Below are positions 8,815 through 17,143 of a stretch of DNA of 64,000 nt, in pieces. Position 1 is the stretch's first letter; every line of letters starts with the position of its first letter. Under the pieces are notes generated by a model. It did no database searches and was not told where the DNA came from. It worked only from the letters and a program-made list of their open reading frames with translations. A program made the position numbers and the translations under genes. Origin of the DNA: Brevibacterium renqingii. GTDB lineage: Bacteria; Actinomycetota; Actinomycetes; Actinomycetales; Brevibacteriaceae. The DNA is taken from the NCBI RefSeq assembly GCF_017808105.1, contig NZ_JADBHF010000001.1:186001-250000 (forward strand). Direction: 5' to 3'.

Positions 8815-9654
8815 ATGAGTGCGAATCCTCCCGGGCGTGGAGATGAGAACGAGTGGGACGTCAACGACCGATCCGGCAGTCAGTGGTCGTCGCGTCCCGG
8901 ACCGCAGTCGAATACCGGTTGGGGATCGCCGGCGGCGCCGACGCATCAGCCTGCCCAGCCGCCGTACCCGCAGGACAGGCATCCGCACCCGCAGAACGGG
9001 CACCCGTATCCGCAGGGCCCGGGACCGTACCACCAGCCGGCGCCGGCGCCGAAGCGGCGCTGGGGGCTGATCGCACTCTTCGCCGTGATCGTGATCGTCC
9101 TCGGTGTGGGGATCGGCTGGGGCGCGGCGACGCTGTTCCCGAAGGATTCCGATGTTCAGTCCGCTGCCGCCTCCAGCGAGGAGCCGAAGGGCGAAGAGAA
9201 CAGCGGCGGCGACAGCTCGGCCCCCGCAAGTGAGGCCCCCGAACCGACCGAGACCGAGTCCGAGCTGCCCGACGATCCGAAGAAGGCGCTCAAGCAGCTC
9301 GCCGCTGCCGATGGCAAAGAGGTCAAGAGCGAACTCGACGGAAAATGGGTGCCCCAGCTGAGCTCGAAGAGACCCGGTCTCGAAGCCGAGGGCAAGACCT
9401 GGGACGAAGAGGCGATCCTCGATGAGCACCAGCAGATGCGCGAGGAGTTCCCTCGGGTCAAGCTCATCTGGTCAGGAGACTTCAACAGCTTCAAGGAGAG
9501 CGACTTCTGGGTCACGGTCGTCGGCATCGGCTACGACGACCCCGATGACGCACTGTCCTGGTGCTCATCGCACGGACTCGGACCCGACAGCTGCTACGCC
9601 AAGCAGCTGAACACCTCCGGCGGCCACGACGGAACGACCCGACTGCAGGACTGA
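8815..9654 (+). CDS. Single-pass membrane protein with Pro/Gln-rich N-terminus, hypothetical
   Basis: 279 aa from the ATG at 8815, which has GGAG upstream; an in-frame ATG at 8749 overlaps the palindrome and is less likely. Residues 1-~85 are cytoplasmic and rich in Pro, His, Gln and Gly (HPYPQGPGPYHQPAPAP), followed by KRR and one transmembrane helix (LIALFAVIVIVLGVGIGWGAATLF). Outside is a Glu/Ser/Pro-rich spacer and then a folded domain of ~100 residues ending in WCSSHGLGPDSCYAKQLN, with two Cys that may pair. I do not recognise the domain. The tail matches the low-complexity style of its divergent neighbour, suggesting the two act together at the membrane. Confidence 0.8.
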   Translation: MSANPPGRGDENEWDVNDRSGSQWSSRPGPQSNTGWGSPAAPTHQPAQPPYPQDRHPHPQNGHPYPQGPGPYHQPAPAPKRRWGLIALFAVIVIVLGVGIGWGAATLFPKDSDVQSAAASSEEPKGEENSGGDSSAPASEAPEPTETESELPDDPKKALKQLAAADGKEVKSELDGKWVPQLSSKRPGLEAEGKTWDEEAILDEHQQMREEFPRVKLIWSGDFNSFKESDFWVTVVGIGYDDPDDALSWCSSHGLGPDSCYAKQLNTSGGHDGTTRLQD

Positions 9655-9678
9655 AGCGCCGGATCGTGTGTCCTGCAG
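9643..9678. terminator. Hairpin between convergent genes, left arm inside the last codons
   Basis: CTGCAGGAC (9643-9651) and GTCCTGCAG (9670-9678) are perfect 9-bp complements with an 18-nt loop. The left arm is the last three sense codons of the upstream gene. There is no T-tract. Position between two converging genes suggests a bidirectional terminator. Confidence 0.6.
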
Positions 9679-9709
9679 GGGCGGGGCGGCGAGGGGGCGG
9701 GAATTCAGC

Positions 9710-10639
9710 TCAGCCGACCGAGCGACGTGCAACCTCCGCCGACACCTCGCCGAGCACCGCCAGGGCGGCCGCGATAATCGGCTGACCGGACGATCCGCTG
9801 CGGATGCCGGTGAGGATCTTCCGCGACGGGACCGGGTCCCCGCGCAGCGGAACCCGGACGACGTCGAAGCCCTCGGGCAGGCGGGCCAGCCGGGGGATGA
9901 GAGCGACCCCGAGCCCGGCCGCGACCAGCGCCGCTCCGGTCTCCCATTCCCGCGACTGATGCGCCTTCTCCGGTTGGAACCCGGCTGCCGCGCAGGCCGT
10001 GCGGACCAGGCGGTGGTAGGGCGAGCCGGGGCGGTCGAGGATCCACGGCTCCTCGGCGGCATCGCTCAAGGACACCGCCGAGTTCTTCGCCAGGCTGTGC
10101 CCGGTGGGAACGAGGAGGTCGAGGCGATCGCTGAAGAGCGCGGACTGCTCGAAGCGGGCATCACCCCGCGGGGGCAGCGGGTCCGTGGCCACGACCACTG
10201 CGACGTCGGCGTGCTCGGACACGAGCAGATCGAAGCACTCCTCGGGCTCGGCCTCGATGATCGTCACCTCGGCGCCGGGGAACCGCTCGATGACCGCCTG
10301 CGCCGTCGGCGGCAGCAGGGTGGCCGCTGCCGTCGAGAAGCCGCAGAGCCGCAGCGCTCTGCCGGTCGAGATGCTCCCGGACGCGAGATCGTCGAGCTCA
10401 CCGCGGATCTCCTCCCACCGCGTGAACAGCTCCTGCGAGCGGTCGAGCAGGAGCTGACCGGCGCGGGTGAGCACGAGGCCTCTGCCGCGCGGTTCGACGA
10501 GACGCACGCCGAGATCCTTCGACAGGGTTCTGAGCTGGTGCGATACGGCTGATGGCGTATATCCGAGACGATTGGCGACCTCGGTGAGGGTACCCACTTC
10601 GGCGAGGACGCGGAGGACTTGGAGGCGCGGATCGATCAT
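9710..10639 (-). CDS. LysR-type transcriptional regulator
   Basis: 309 aa if it starts at the ATG at 10639 (MIDPRLQVLRVLAEVGTLTEVANRLGYTPSAVSHQL); an in-frame ATG at 10654 adds five residues. The winged HTH occupies residues ~1-60 and the periplasmic-binding-like effector domain the remainder. It is divergent from the Rieske oxygenase genes and is the natural candidate to activate them in response to the substrate. Both possible start codons lie in the arms of a perfect palindrome and no Shine-Dalgarno is visible, so the mRNA may be leaderless and autoregulated. Confidence 0.9.
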   Translation of the reverse strand: MIDPRLQVLRVLAEVGTLTEVANRLGYTPSAVSHQLRTLSKDLGVRLVEPRGRGLVLTRAGQLLLDRSQELFTRWEEIRGELDDLASGSISTGRALRLCGFSTAAATLLPPTAQAVIERFPGAEVTIIEAEPEECFDLLVSEHADVAVVVATDPLPPRGDARFEQSALFSDRLDLLVPTGHSLAKNSAVSLSDAAEEPWILDRPGSPYHRLVRTACAAAGFQPEKAHQSREWETGAALVAAGLGVALIPRLARLPEGFDVVRVPLRGDPVPSRKILTGIRSGSSGQPIIAAALAVLGEVSAEVARRSVG

Positions 10640-10657
10640 GCAACAGTATTGCATGAT
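10635..10657. promoter_or_regulatory. Perfect 9-5-9 palindrome over the LysR start codon
   Basis: ATCATGCAA (10635-10643), spacer CAGTA, then TTGCATGAT (10649-10657). It is fully symmetric and contains the T-N11-A pattern typical of LysR sites. It covers both candidate start codons of the regulator and lies about 120 bp from the oxygenase start, so it can serve autorepression and divergent activation. Confidence 0.65.
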
Positions 10658-10775
10658 TCGGGTGAAGAATCTTCGCTTTTCTTCGTCAGCGCCGTGGCGG
10701 ACACTGAAGGTACGGAGTTCGCTCCCAGTCACAGCATCGGGGCGGCACCGAGATCACAAAGAGGTGGTGGACGAA

Positions 10776-12149
10776 TTGACCCTGGCACCAGGCAGCAACA
10801 GGCTCACACGCACGAACCGCGGAGCGGATGCGAAGGGAAGCGCGCCCGACGCGATGCATCCCGGGGGCATGACCGGACAGGAGGCCCTCGACTGGCTCAT
10901 CGACGAGCGCCGTCCCGGCTACTCGCTTCCCGCGCCCTTCTACATCAGCCCCGAGTTCTTCGCCCGCGACCTCGAGGAGATCTTCGCCTCGACGTGGATC
11001 TTCGTCGCCTCGCTCGCCGAGGTGCCCGAGCCCGGGGACTACGTGACCATCGACATCGGCACCTATTCGGTCATCGTCATCCGTGACGACGACGGCGAGA
11101 TCCGGGCTCACCACAATGTGTGCCGCCACCGCGGCACCCGGTTGCTCAATGACCTGTCCGGATCGGTGGGCAACATCGTCTGCGGCTACCACCAGTGGAC
11201 CTATACGCCCGGCGGCGAGCTCATCTCCGCAGGAGTCCAGGCGCCTGGGTTCGACATGGCCTGCTTTTCGCTGCGCGCGGTCGATGTCCGCGTCATCGGC
11301 GGGCTGATCTTCATCTGCCTGCACGACGGTCCGGATGACATCGACGAGGTGGCCGCCGTCATCGAACCCTATCTGAGCCCGCACGACATCGCCGGGGCCA
11401 AGGTGGCCGCTCAGGTCGACCTCATCGAGGACTCGAACTGGAAGCTCGTCATGGAGAACAACCGCGAGTGCTACCACTGCGAGGCCGGCCACCCGGAGCT
11501 CACGTGCACCTTCTTCCCCACCTACGGCTACGAACCCGAGGAGATCCCGAAACGGCTGCTGCCCGCCTATCAGCGCTACCTCGACGCCGAGGAGGAGCTG
11601 CGCATCAATTGCGAGCGCAACGGCCTGCCGTACGCCCTCGTCGAGGAGCTCAGCGGACGACCGACCGGGTTCCGGATCGAACGGGCCGCGCTCGACGGGA
11701 GGGGTGAGTCGTACACGATGGACGGTTCGGCCGCCTCGGCGAAGCTTTTGGGCGATCTCGACACCTTCGTCCTCGGTCGGGCCTCGCTGCACGTGCAGCC
11801 GAACATGTGGTTCCACGCGATGGGCGACCACGTCGTCACCTTCAGTCTGCTCCCGCTGGCCGAGGACAGGACGCTTGTGCGCACCACCTGGCTCGTGGCC
11901 GCCGATGCCGAGGAAGGGGCCGACTATGACCTCGACAACCTCACGACGGTGTGGATCAAGACGAACGAACAGGACGCGATGTTCTGCGAACGGGCTCAGG
12001 CTGGGGTGTCTTCTCCGGCCTACGAGCCCGGACCCTATGCGCCGACCGAGGAGCAGGTCGATGCGTTCTGCACTTGGTACATCGAGAGGCTCAAGGCCCA
12101 CCGCGACGCCGGAGCGGGCCGATCCGAAAGGACGGTGAACCGGCGATGA
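10776..12149 (+). CDS. Rieske-type oxygenase, glycine betaine/carnitine/proline-betaine demethylase family
   Basis: About 457 aa. I chose the TTG at 10776 because AAAGAGGTGG precedes it at ideal spacing; ATG 10854 is the conservative alternative. The Rieske [2Fe-2S] motif is CRHRG (Cys ~116) and CGYHQW (Cys ~136). The mononuclear iron site follows: ENNRECYHCEAGHPEL supplies two His and the bridging acidic residue, with a later Asp in NEQDAMF. This arrangement, with Glu just before the His pair, is typical of GbcA (glycine betaine monooxygenase), CntA and stachydrine demethylases, which remove N-methyl groups as formaldehyde. The reductase gene overlaps its stop. Glycine betaine is the best-known substrate; proline betaine is suggested by genes at 17-20 kb. 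Confidence 0.85.
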   Translation: MTLAPGSNRLTRTNRGADAKGSAPDAMHPGGMTGQEALDWLIDERRPGYSLPAPFYISPEFFARDLEEIFASTWIFVASLAEVPEPGDYVTIDIGTYSVIVIRDDDGEIRAHHNVCRHRGTRLLNDLSGSVGNIVCGYHQWTYTPGGELISAGVQAPGFDMACFSLRAVDVRVIGGLIFICLHDGPDDIDEVAAVIEPYLSPHDIAGAKVAAQVDLIEDSNWKLVMENNRECYHCEAGHPELTCTFFPTYGYEPEEIPKRLLPAYQRYLDAEEELRINCERNGLPYALVEELSGRPTGFRIERAALDGRGESYTMDGSAASAKLLGDLDTFVLGRASLHVQPNMWFHAMGDHVVTFSLLPLAEDRTLVRTTWLVAADAEEGADYDLDNLTTVWIKTNEQDAMFCERAQAGVSSPAYEPGPYAPTEEQVDAFCTWYIERLKAHRDAGAGRSERTVNRR

Positions 12150-13435
12150 GGTACCGCCATTCGACCCTGCCGGCGGGAATCGGCACGCCCGGCACCGTCC
12201 CAGAGGCTGCGGCGAAGTCGACATTCCGTGTGCCCGGACGCAGCACACGCCCGGGCAAGGAGACGCGCCACGAACCCGAGCCGGCCGCGGTGCCTGTCGA
12301 GCCGATGGTAACTGCGGACCGGACGTCTCCCGCGGTCCCCGAACTGCTCACGGGATACGTCGACGTCGTGGCCATCACCGAAGTGACTCGGAACGTGAAG
12401 ACCTTCGAGCTGCGGGCACCATGGATGGCCTCCGTCGACTTCGAACCCGGACAGTACGTGACCATGCGCGTGCCCGAGCTCGGCCTCGAGCGGTGCTATT
12501 CGATCTCCTCGGCGCCCTTCGGGACGAACACGTTCACCATCACGGTCAAACGCGTGGCCGGAGGACCGGTGTCGAATCACCTCCACGATGCAGTGGCCGT
12601 CGGCGACCGGCTGCATGCCGACGGACCCTACGGACTCTTCAGCACGAGCTTCCACCCGGCGGACAGGCACCTGTTCCTCTCGGCCGGCTCGGGCATCACG
12701 CCGATCATGTCCATGGTCCGCAGCCTGCTGTCCCGGGCGAACGGCGAGGCGACCGACATCGTCTTCGTCCACAGCGCGGCCACCCCCGCGGACATCATCT
12801 TCCGTCCCGAGCTCGAGCAGCTCGCCCAGGTGCCGGGAGTGCGAGTCGAGGTCCTGTGCTCCCGCGACTCGGAGACCGAGATCTGGTCGGGCCGGCGCGG
12901 ACGCATCACTGCGGACACCCTCGCCGAGGTGGCCCCCGATCTCCGGGACCGCGAGACCTTCGTCTGCGGCCCGAGCGGGTATATGGACGCCGTCCGTCCC
13001 CTCCTGTTCGAGCTCGGGTCCGCCGGGGCGCATGAGGAGTCGTTCGTCTTCGCCACCTCTCCCGCCGCGCGCCTGTCCCGGGCGGCGATGAGCGTCGGCG
13101 CCGACCGACCCTCCCAGGTGCTCACCGCCGTCGGCGGGCCCGGTGCCGGAGCCGGCGGCGACTGGGCCGCGCGGGCGCACACCGTCGAGTTCGCCGACAG
13201 TGGCCGACGGATCGAGTGCTCACCGGAGACGACGGTCCTCGACGCCGCCCTCGATGCGGGACTGGCGATGCCGTCGTCGTGCTCCGAAGGGATGTGCGGG
13301 ACCTGCAAGTCCGACCTCGTCAGCGGCGAGGTCGAAATGAATCACGCGGGCGGCATCCGCCCGAAGGAGATCGCCGCCGGCAAGTTCCTGCCCTGCTGCT
13401 CCACTCCGCTGACCGACCTCGTCGTCAGGCGGTGA
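12146..13435 (+). CDS. Rieske oxygenase reductase component (FAD, NAD(P), [2Fe-2S])
   Basis: 429 aa, starting at an ATG that overlaps the oxygenase stop (ATGA), so the pair is translationally coupled. After ~60 disordered residues comes an FAD-binding barrel (PGQYVTM, RCYSIS at ~116), an NAD(P)-binding domain (LFLSAGSGITPIMSM at ~175-190; CGPSGYMDAV) and a C-terminal plant-type ferredoxin domain with CSEGMCGTC from ~379 and a fourth Cys in FLPCCS. This is the GbcB/CntB architecture, which passes electrons from NAD(P)H to the Rieske centre. The extended, Pro/Glu-rich N-terminus is longer than usual, so a later internal start is possible. Confidence 0.88.
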   Translation: MRYRHSTLPAGIGTPGTVPEAAAKSTFRVPGRSTRPGKETRHEPEPAAVPVEPMVTADRTSPAVPELLTGYVDVVAITEVTRNVKTFELRAPWMASVDFEPGQYVTMRVPELGLERCYSISSAPFGTNTFTITVKRVAGGPVSNHLHDAVAVGDRLHADGPYGLFSTSFHPADRHLFLSAGSGITPIMSMVRSLLSRANGEATDIVFVHSAATPADIIFRPELEQLAQVPGVRVEVLCSRDSETEIWSGRRGRITADTLAEVAPDLRDRETFVCGPSGYMDAVRPLLFELGSAGAHEESFVFATSPAARLSRAAMSVGADRPSQVLTAVGGPGAGAGGDWAARAHTVEFADSGRRIECSPETTVLDAALDAGLAMPSSCSEGMCGTCKSDLVSGEVEMNHAGGIRPKEIAAGKFLPCCSTPLTDLVVRR

Positions 13436-13451
13436 GAGCGCGGCGCCTCAG

Positions 13452-14441
13452 TCAGCACGTCTCGCCGATGACCAGGGTCGATGGGAGCACGAGGTGCTGG
13501 GCTGTTCGGGTGCCGGCGTCCGAATCGGCCCCACGCGGGCGAGCGACCTGGGCGACGAGCATCCGTCCGGCGCTGCTTCCGGCCTCGCCCATCGGCTGCG
13601 TGATCGCCGTCAGCGAGGGCAGGCCGAGCCCGATGTCGATGAGGTCATCGACGGCGGCGACCGCGAGATCCTCGGGAACCTTCGCCCCGACCGCGGCCGC
13701 AGCGAGCATCAGCCCGTGCGCCACCAGCGCGTTGTAGGCGATGACCGCGCTGACGCCGCCCCGCTGGAGCATCGAGAAGCTCTCGGTGCCGGCGCTCACT
13801 TTCGGTTCGACGGGGCCGAACCTCCGTGCTTCGCCTCCGTTGTCCTCGAGCGCAGTGCGGACCGTGAGGAACCGTCCGTCGTCCGAGAGGGAGCCCGCAG
13901 GACCGCCGAGGTAGGCGATCGTTCTGTGTCCGCGCGCGATGAGGAGTCCGCAGAGTTCGGTCAGGCCCGCCGCGACATCGACGCTGACCGAGTCGAAATC
14001 CGACAGCTCACGATTGACTGTGACGATCGGGAAGCCGCGCGCCACCTCCGCCAACGCGGCACCCGAGCTGCGTGGACTGGCGAAGATGAGCCCGTCCACC
14101 CGGCCTCGCAGGCGCCCGGCGATCTCGACCTCGGACTCGGGGCAGCCGTGGGAGTCGACGATGATGAGTTCGAAGCCGGAGCTCTCCACTTCGGACTGGA
14201 CAGCTGAGATGAGTGGTGCGAAATACGAGCTCGACAGCTGGGGCACGACCAGCCCGAGCAGGCCTGAACTGCCCCTGGCCAGGGCCCGTGCGGTCGAGTT
14301 GGCGATATAGCCGAGTCGGTCTGCGACCTCGATGACTCTTGCTGTCGTCTCAGCGCCGACCATCTCCGGCCTGCCGAACACCCGCGAGGCGGTCGCCAAG
14401 GAGACGCCCGCTTGGCGAGCGACATCGGCCAGAGTCACCAC
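13452..14441 (-). CDS. LacI-family transcriptional repressor
   Basis: 329 aa with the classical N-terminal HTH (TLADVARQAGVSLATASRVFG), hinge helix (NSTARALARGSSGLLGLVVP) and periplasmic-binding-type sensor domain. It is divergent from the AzgA-type permease and the deaminase-family gene, and a LacI-type operator lies between them. A purine or nucleoside-like effector is likely from context. The start is a GTG or ATG codon at 14441 immediately before the HTH. Confidence 0.92.
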   Translation of the reverse strand: MVTLADVARQAGVSLATASRVFGRPEMVGAETTARVIEVADRLGYIANSTARALARGSSGLLGLVVPQLSSSYFAPLISAVQSEVESSGFELIIVDSHGCPESEVEIAGRLRGRVDGLIFASPRSSGAALAEVARGFPIVTVNRELSDFDSVSVDVAAGLTELCGLLIARGHRTIAYLGGPAGSLSDDGRFLTVRTALEDNGGEARRFGPVEPKVSAGTESFSMLQRGGVSAVIAYNALVAHGLMLAAAAVGAKVPEDLAVAAVDDLIDIGLGLPSLTAITQPMGEAGSSAGRMLVAQVARPRGADSDAGTRTAQHLVLPSTLVIGETC

Positions 14442-14557
14442 TGTCGATCCTTCCTGCCGTCGCCTGTCCCTGCCAAGATACCCCAGCCGCAGTCAGGGAT
14501 GCCTGGAAGCCGCAGATGAGACGGCCTTGACCGCTTCAGCAGGCCTCGCACATACTT

Positions 14558-14573
14558 ATGCAAGCGCTTACAT
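14558..14573. promoter_or_regulatory. LacI-family operator
   Basis: ATGCAAGCGCTTACAT is a near-perfect palindrome centred on the GCGC core with one mismatched pair, matching the TGnAAnCGnTTnCA style of LacI-family sites. It is 65 bp before the permease start, within the divergent spacer. Confidence 0.75.
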
Positions 14574-14637
14574 GCACTGTTCGACGCACGGACGAGATGA
14601 CCGATCGGGAATGCTTCACCGCAGCGAGGAGACAACT

Positions 14638-15996
14638 GTGGCCCAGAGACAGACAGCCGGCGAGGTTCGCGACGCGGACGGCGACGGCGGCTCGACCGAG
14701 CGGAAGTGGCTGAGGTTTCCCGTCGTCGCCCGCGGTTCCACGTATTCACGCGAATTCGTGGCCGGACTGAGCATGTTCCTGGCGACCGCCTACACGGTCG
14801 TGGTCATCCCCGGGATGCTCTCCGACGCGGGGCTGCCCGTCGGAGCCGTGACGACGAGCGTGATCATCGTGGTCATCCTCGGCACTGCGGCCATGGGCAT
14901 CTTCGGCAATCTGCCGATGGTGCTCGCCCCCGGCCTCGGCGGAGTCTCCCTCGTCGCCTACACCCTCGTCCTCGACGGCGATGTGTCCTATCCCGTCGCC
15001 ATGGGCATGGTGCTGTGGTCGGGCGTCATCTTCCTGCTCCTCACCCTCTTCGGCATCCGCAGTCTGATCACCCGGATCATCCCGCACTCGATCCGGCTGG
15101 CCATCGGACCCGCCATCGGCGTCTTCATCGCCTTCGTCGGGTTCCGCTCGGCCGGGCTCGTCCAGCCCGGAGAGAGCTCACTCGAACTCGGCGATCTCTC
15201 CAGCTCCGCGGCACTGGTCACCTTGGCCGGCGTCGTCGTGCTCGTGGCGCTCAACGCCCGAAAGGTCCGAGGCAGCTTCATCATCGTCATCATCGCCGCG
15301 ACGCTCGTCGGCATTCCATTGGGTCTGACCCACCTCGAGGGCTCGCCCGTCGCGTTGCCGACCATCGACGGTTCACTGTTCATGCACGTCGACCTCGTCG
15401 AATCGCTGTCGCCGCACTACCTGCCGTTCCTCTTTGCGTTCTTCGCTTCGGAGTTCTTCTCGACGACCGGCGTGATCATGACGGTCACGGACACGATGGG
15501 ACGCGCAGCGAAGCCGGAGGGCGGTGCCATCGATCCGAAGCGACCGTTCCTCGTCGATTCGTGCACGATCATCGGCGGCTCGCTGTTCGCAGCTCCCTCG
15601 GTGACCACCTACGCGGAGTCGACGGCAGGAGTCGAGGCAGGCGGCCGCACCGGTCTGTCATCACTGTGGGCGGCCGCATGCTTCGCGCTTCTGCTCTTCG
15701 CGACACCGCTGGCGGCGGCGATCCCCTCGGCAGGGACGGCCCCGGTCGTCATCGTGGTGGGCCTGACCATCGCCGCGGGCTTCCGCCGGATCGACTCCGA
15801 TGATCTCACCGAACTCATCCCCGCAGTGATCGTGCTCATCTGCACCCTGCTGTGGGGCAACTTCGGCACGGGGATCGCAGCCGGGGTGCTCGCCTATGTG
15901 CCGATCAAGCTCCTGGCCGGCAAGTGGCGGGAGATCCATCCCGGCATGTGGGTGATGACTCCGTTCCTCGTCTACTATTTCATCGCCATCGCCTGA
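14638..15996 (+). CDS. NCS2-family purine permease, AzgA-like
   Basis: 452 aa from the GTG at 14638, which follows GCGAGGAG. About 12 to 14 hydrophobic helices are visible. The AzgA-type landmarks are the N-terminal REFVAGLSMFLATAYTVVVIPGML, the LAPGLGGVSLVAYTLVL loop and the FFSTTGVIMTVTDTMGRA segment followed by DSCTIIGGSLFAAPSVTTYAESTAGVEAGGRTGL. Characterised relatives import adenine, guanine or hypoxanthine with protons. The adjacent deaminase-family gene fits use of an adenine-like compound. The LacI operator upstream suggests induction by substrate. Confidence 0.88.
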   Translation: MAQRQTAGEVRDADGDGGSTERKWLRFPVVARGSTYSREFVAGLSMFLATAYTVVVIPGMLSDAGLPVGAVTTSVIIVVILGTAAMGIFGNLPMVLAPGLGGVSLVAYTLVLDGDVSYPVAMGMVLWSGVIFLLLTLFGIRSLITRIIPHSIRLAIGPAIGVFIAFVGFRSAGLVQPGESSLELGDLSSSAALVTLAGVVVLVALNARKVRGSFIIVIIAATLVGIPLGLTHLEGSPVALPTIDGSLFMHVDLVESLSPHYLPFLFAFFASEFFSTTGVIMTVTDTMGRAAKPEGGAIDPKRPFLVDSCTIIGGSLFAAPSVTTYAESTAGVEAGGRTGLSSLWAAACFALLLFATPLAAAIPSAGTAPVVIVVGLTIAAGFRRIDSDDLTELIPAVIVLICTLLWGNFGTGIAAGVLAYVPIKLLAGKWREIHPGMWVMTPFLVYYFIAIA

Positions 15997-16048
15997 AGAC
16001 CCCAGATCTCCCTCCGCCGGTTCGCCGCTGCGAGTCACCGGCGAGCCA

Positions 16049-17068
16049 ATGACCAAGGAAAGGTGCGACACCGTGCTGCCCCTCATCGATCTCCATCTCC
16101 ACCTGCCCGGCACCGTGCGGGCCGAAACCTTGGCCGAGCTGGCCGACGCGAACGGAGTGGAGCTGCCCCTGCCGGCCGGTCAGCTGTATCCGCGGATCAA
16201 CTCCGACCCCACGGAAGAGGAGAGCACCCGCGGGCCCTGGTTTCCGCTGCTGCGCGTCTACGAGCTCATCTCGGCCAGCCTCCGGAGACGTGAGGATTTC
16301 GCCCGCGTCGTCTTCGAGGCGCTCGAGGACGGGCAGCGCGACAGCGGACTGTGCTATGCGGAGCTCGCCTTCAGCCCTTCCGTCCACATGCAGGCCGGCG
16401 TCGACTACACAGCGATGACCGCAGGCATCTCCGACGGGTTCGCGCGGGCACGCGACGAGCTCGGAGTCGACGGCCGCGCCGTCGCCGCCGTCAACCGGGA
16501 GGACACCGCCGAGGTGGCGGCGGAGATGGTCGAGACCGTGATCGCCCGCCCGTGCCCCGATGTCGTCGGCATCGGACTCGACTTCTATGAGCTCGCGGGC
16601 CTGCCGGAGAAATTCGCCGAGGCGTTCCGGCTGGCGGGCGAGCACGGTCTCTTCCGGACCGCCCACGCCGGCGAGCACGCACCGACCGCGGAGACCGTGA
16701 CGACGGCGATCGACGTCCTCGGCTGCGACCGGATCGATCACGGCTATCAGATCCTCCGCAGCCCCGAGATCGTCGCGCGCTGTGCCGAGCGGGGAACCAT
16801 CTTCAATGTGGCCTTCACGACCTCGCGCCGTGCGCTCATCGACTGGCGCAGGGAATCCGTGGCCGCCATGGTGGACGCCGGTCTGAGAGTCTCGATCAAC
16901 TCTGACGACCCCGCTCTGTTCCCGACCACTCTGCGCAGGGAGATGGACATCGCGGGCGAGCTGATGCCCACAGTCGATGAAGCGTGGTTCGTCGAGAACT
17001 CGATCGCGGCCGCATTCCTCGACGACGAGGCGAAGTCGAGGCTGCGGGCCACGGTGTTCGGGGCCTAG
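16049..17068 (+). CDS. Adenosine/adenine deaminase family metal-dependent hydrolase
   Basis: 339 aa TIM-barrel amidohydrolase. Zinc ligands H16 and H18 sit in HLHLPG, with further conserved groups TAHAGE (H206, catalytic E209), DHG (RIDHGYQ) and SINSDDPALF (D286-D287). These are the canonical ADA catalytic residues. The residue after HxHL is normally Asp (adenosine deaminases) or Glu (adenine deaminases); here it is Pro20, so substrate recognition is probably different. The gene follows the permease by 52 nt in the same direction and likely shares its LacI-controlled transcript. The substrate may be adenine, adenosine or another aminopurine-like compound. Confidence 0.85.
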   Translation: MTKERCDTVLPLIDLHLHLPGTVRAETLAELADANGVELPLPAGQLYPRINSDPTEEESTRGPWFPLLRVYELISASLRRREDFARVVFEALEDGQRDSGLCYAELAFSPSVHMQAGVDYTAMTAGISDGFARARDELGVDGRAVAAVNREDTAEVAAEMVETVIARPCPDVVGIGLDFYELAGLPEKFAEAFRLAGEHGLFRTAHAGEHAPTAETVTTAIDVLGCDRIDHGYQILRSPEIVARCAERGTIFNVAFTTSRRALIDWRRESVAAMVDAGLRVSINSDDPALFPTTLRREMDIAGELMPTVDEAWFVENSIAAAFLDDEAKSRLRATVFGA

Positions 17069-17081
17069 ACGCACGGCCTAT

Positions 17082-17098
17082 CGGCACCTCGGGTGCTG
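17082..17098. terminator. Short hairpin between convergent genes
   Basis: CGGCACC and GGTGCTG (one G-T pair) close a 3-nt loop. It lies 14 nt after the deaminase stop and 46 nt beyond the stop of the opposing racemase gene. No T-tract is seen. Confidence 0.45.
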
Positions 17099-17143
17099 TC
17101 AAGGGTTCGGACCGGACACGCCGTGCCGCTTCGGTGATCCGAC

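Noticed and set aside
10686..12248. Long open frame antisense to the Rieske oxygenase
   Set aside because: Shadow of a gene with both Rieske and mononuclear-iron motifs on the other strand.
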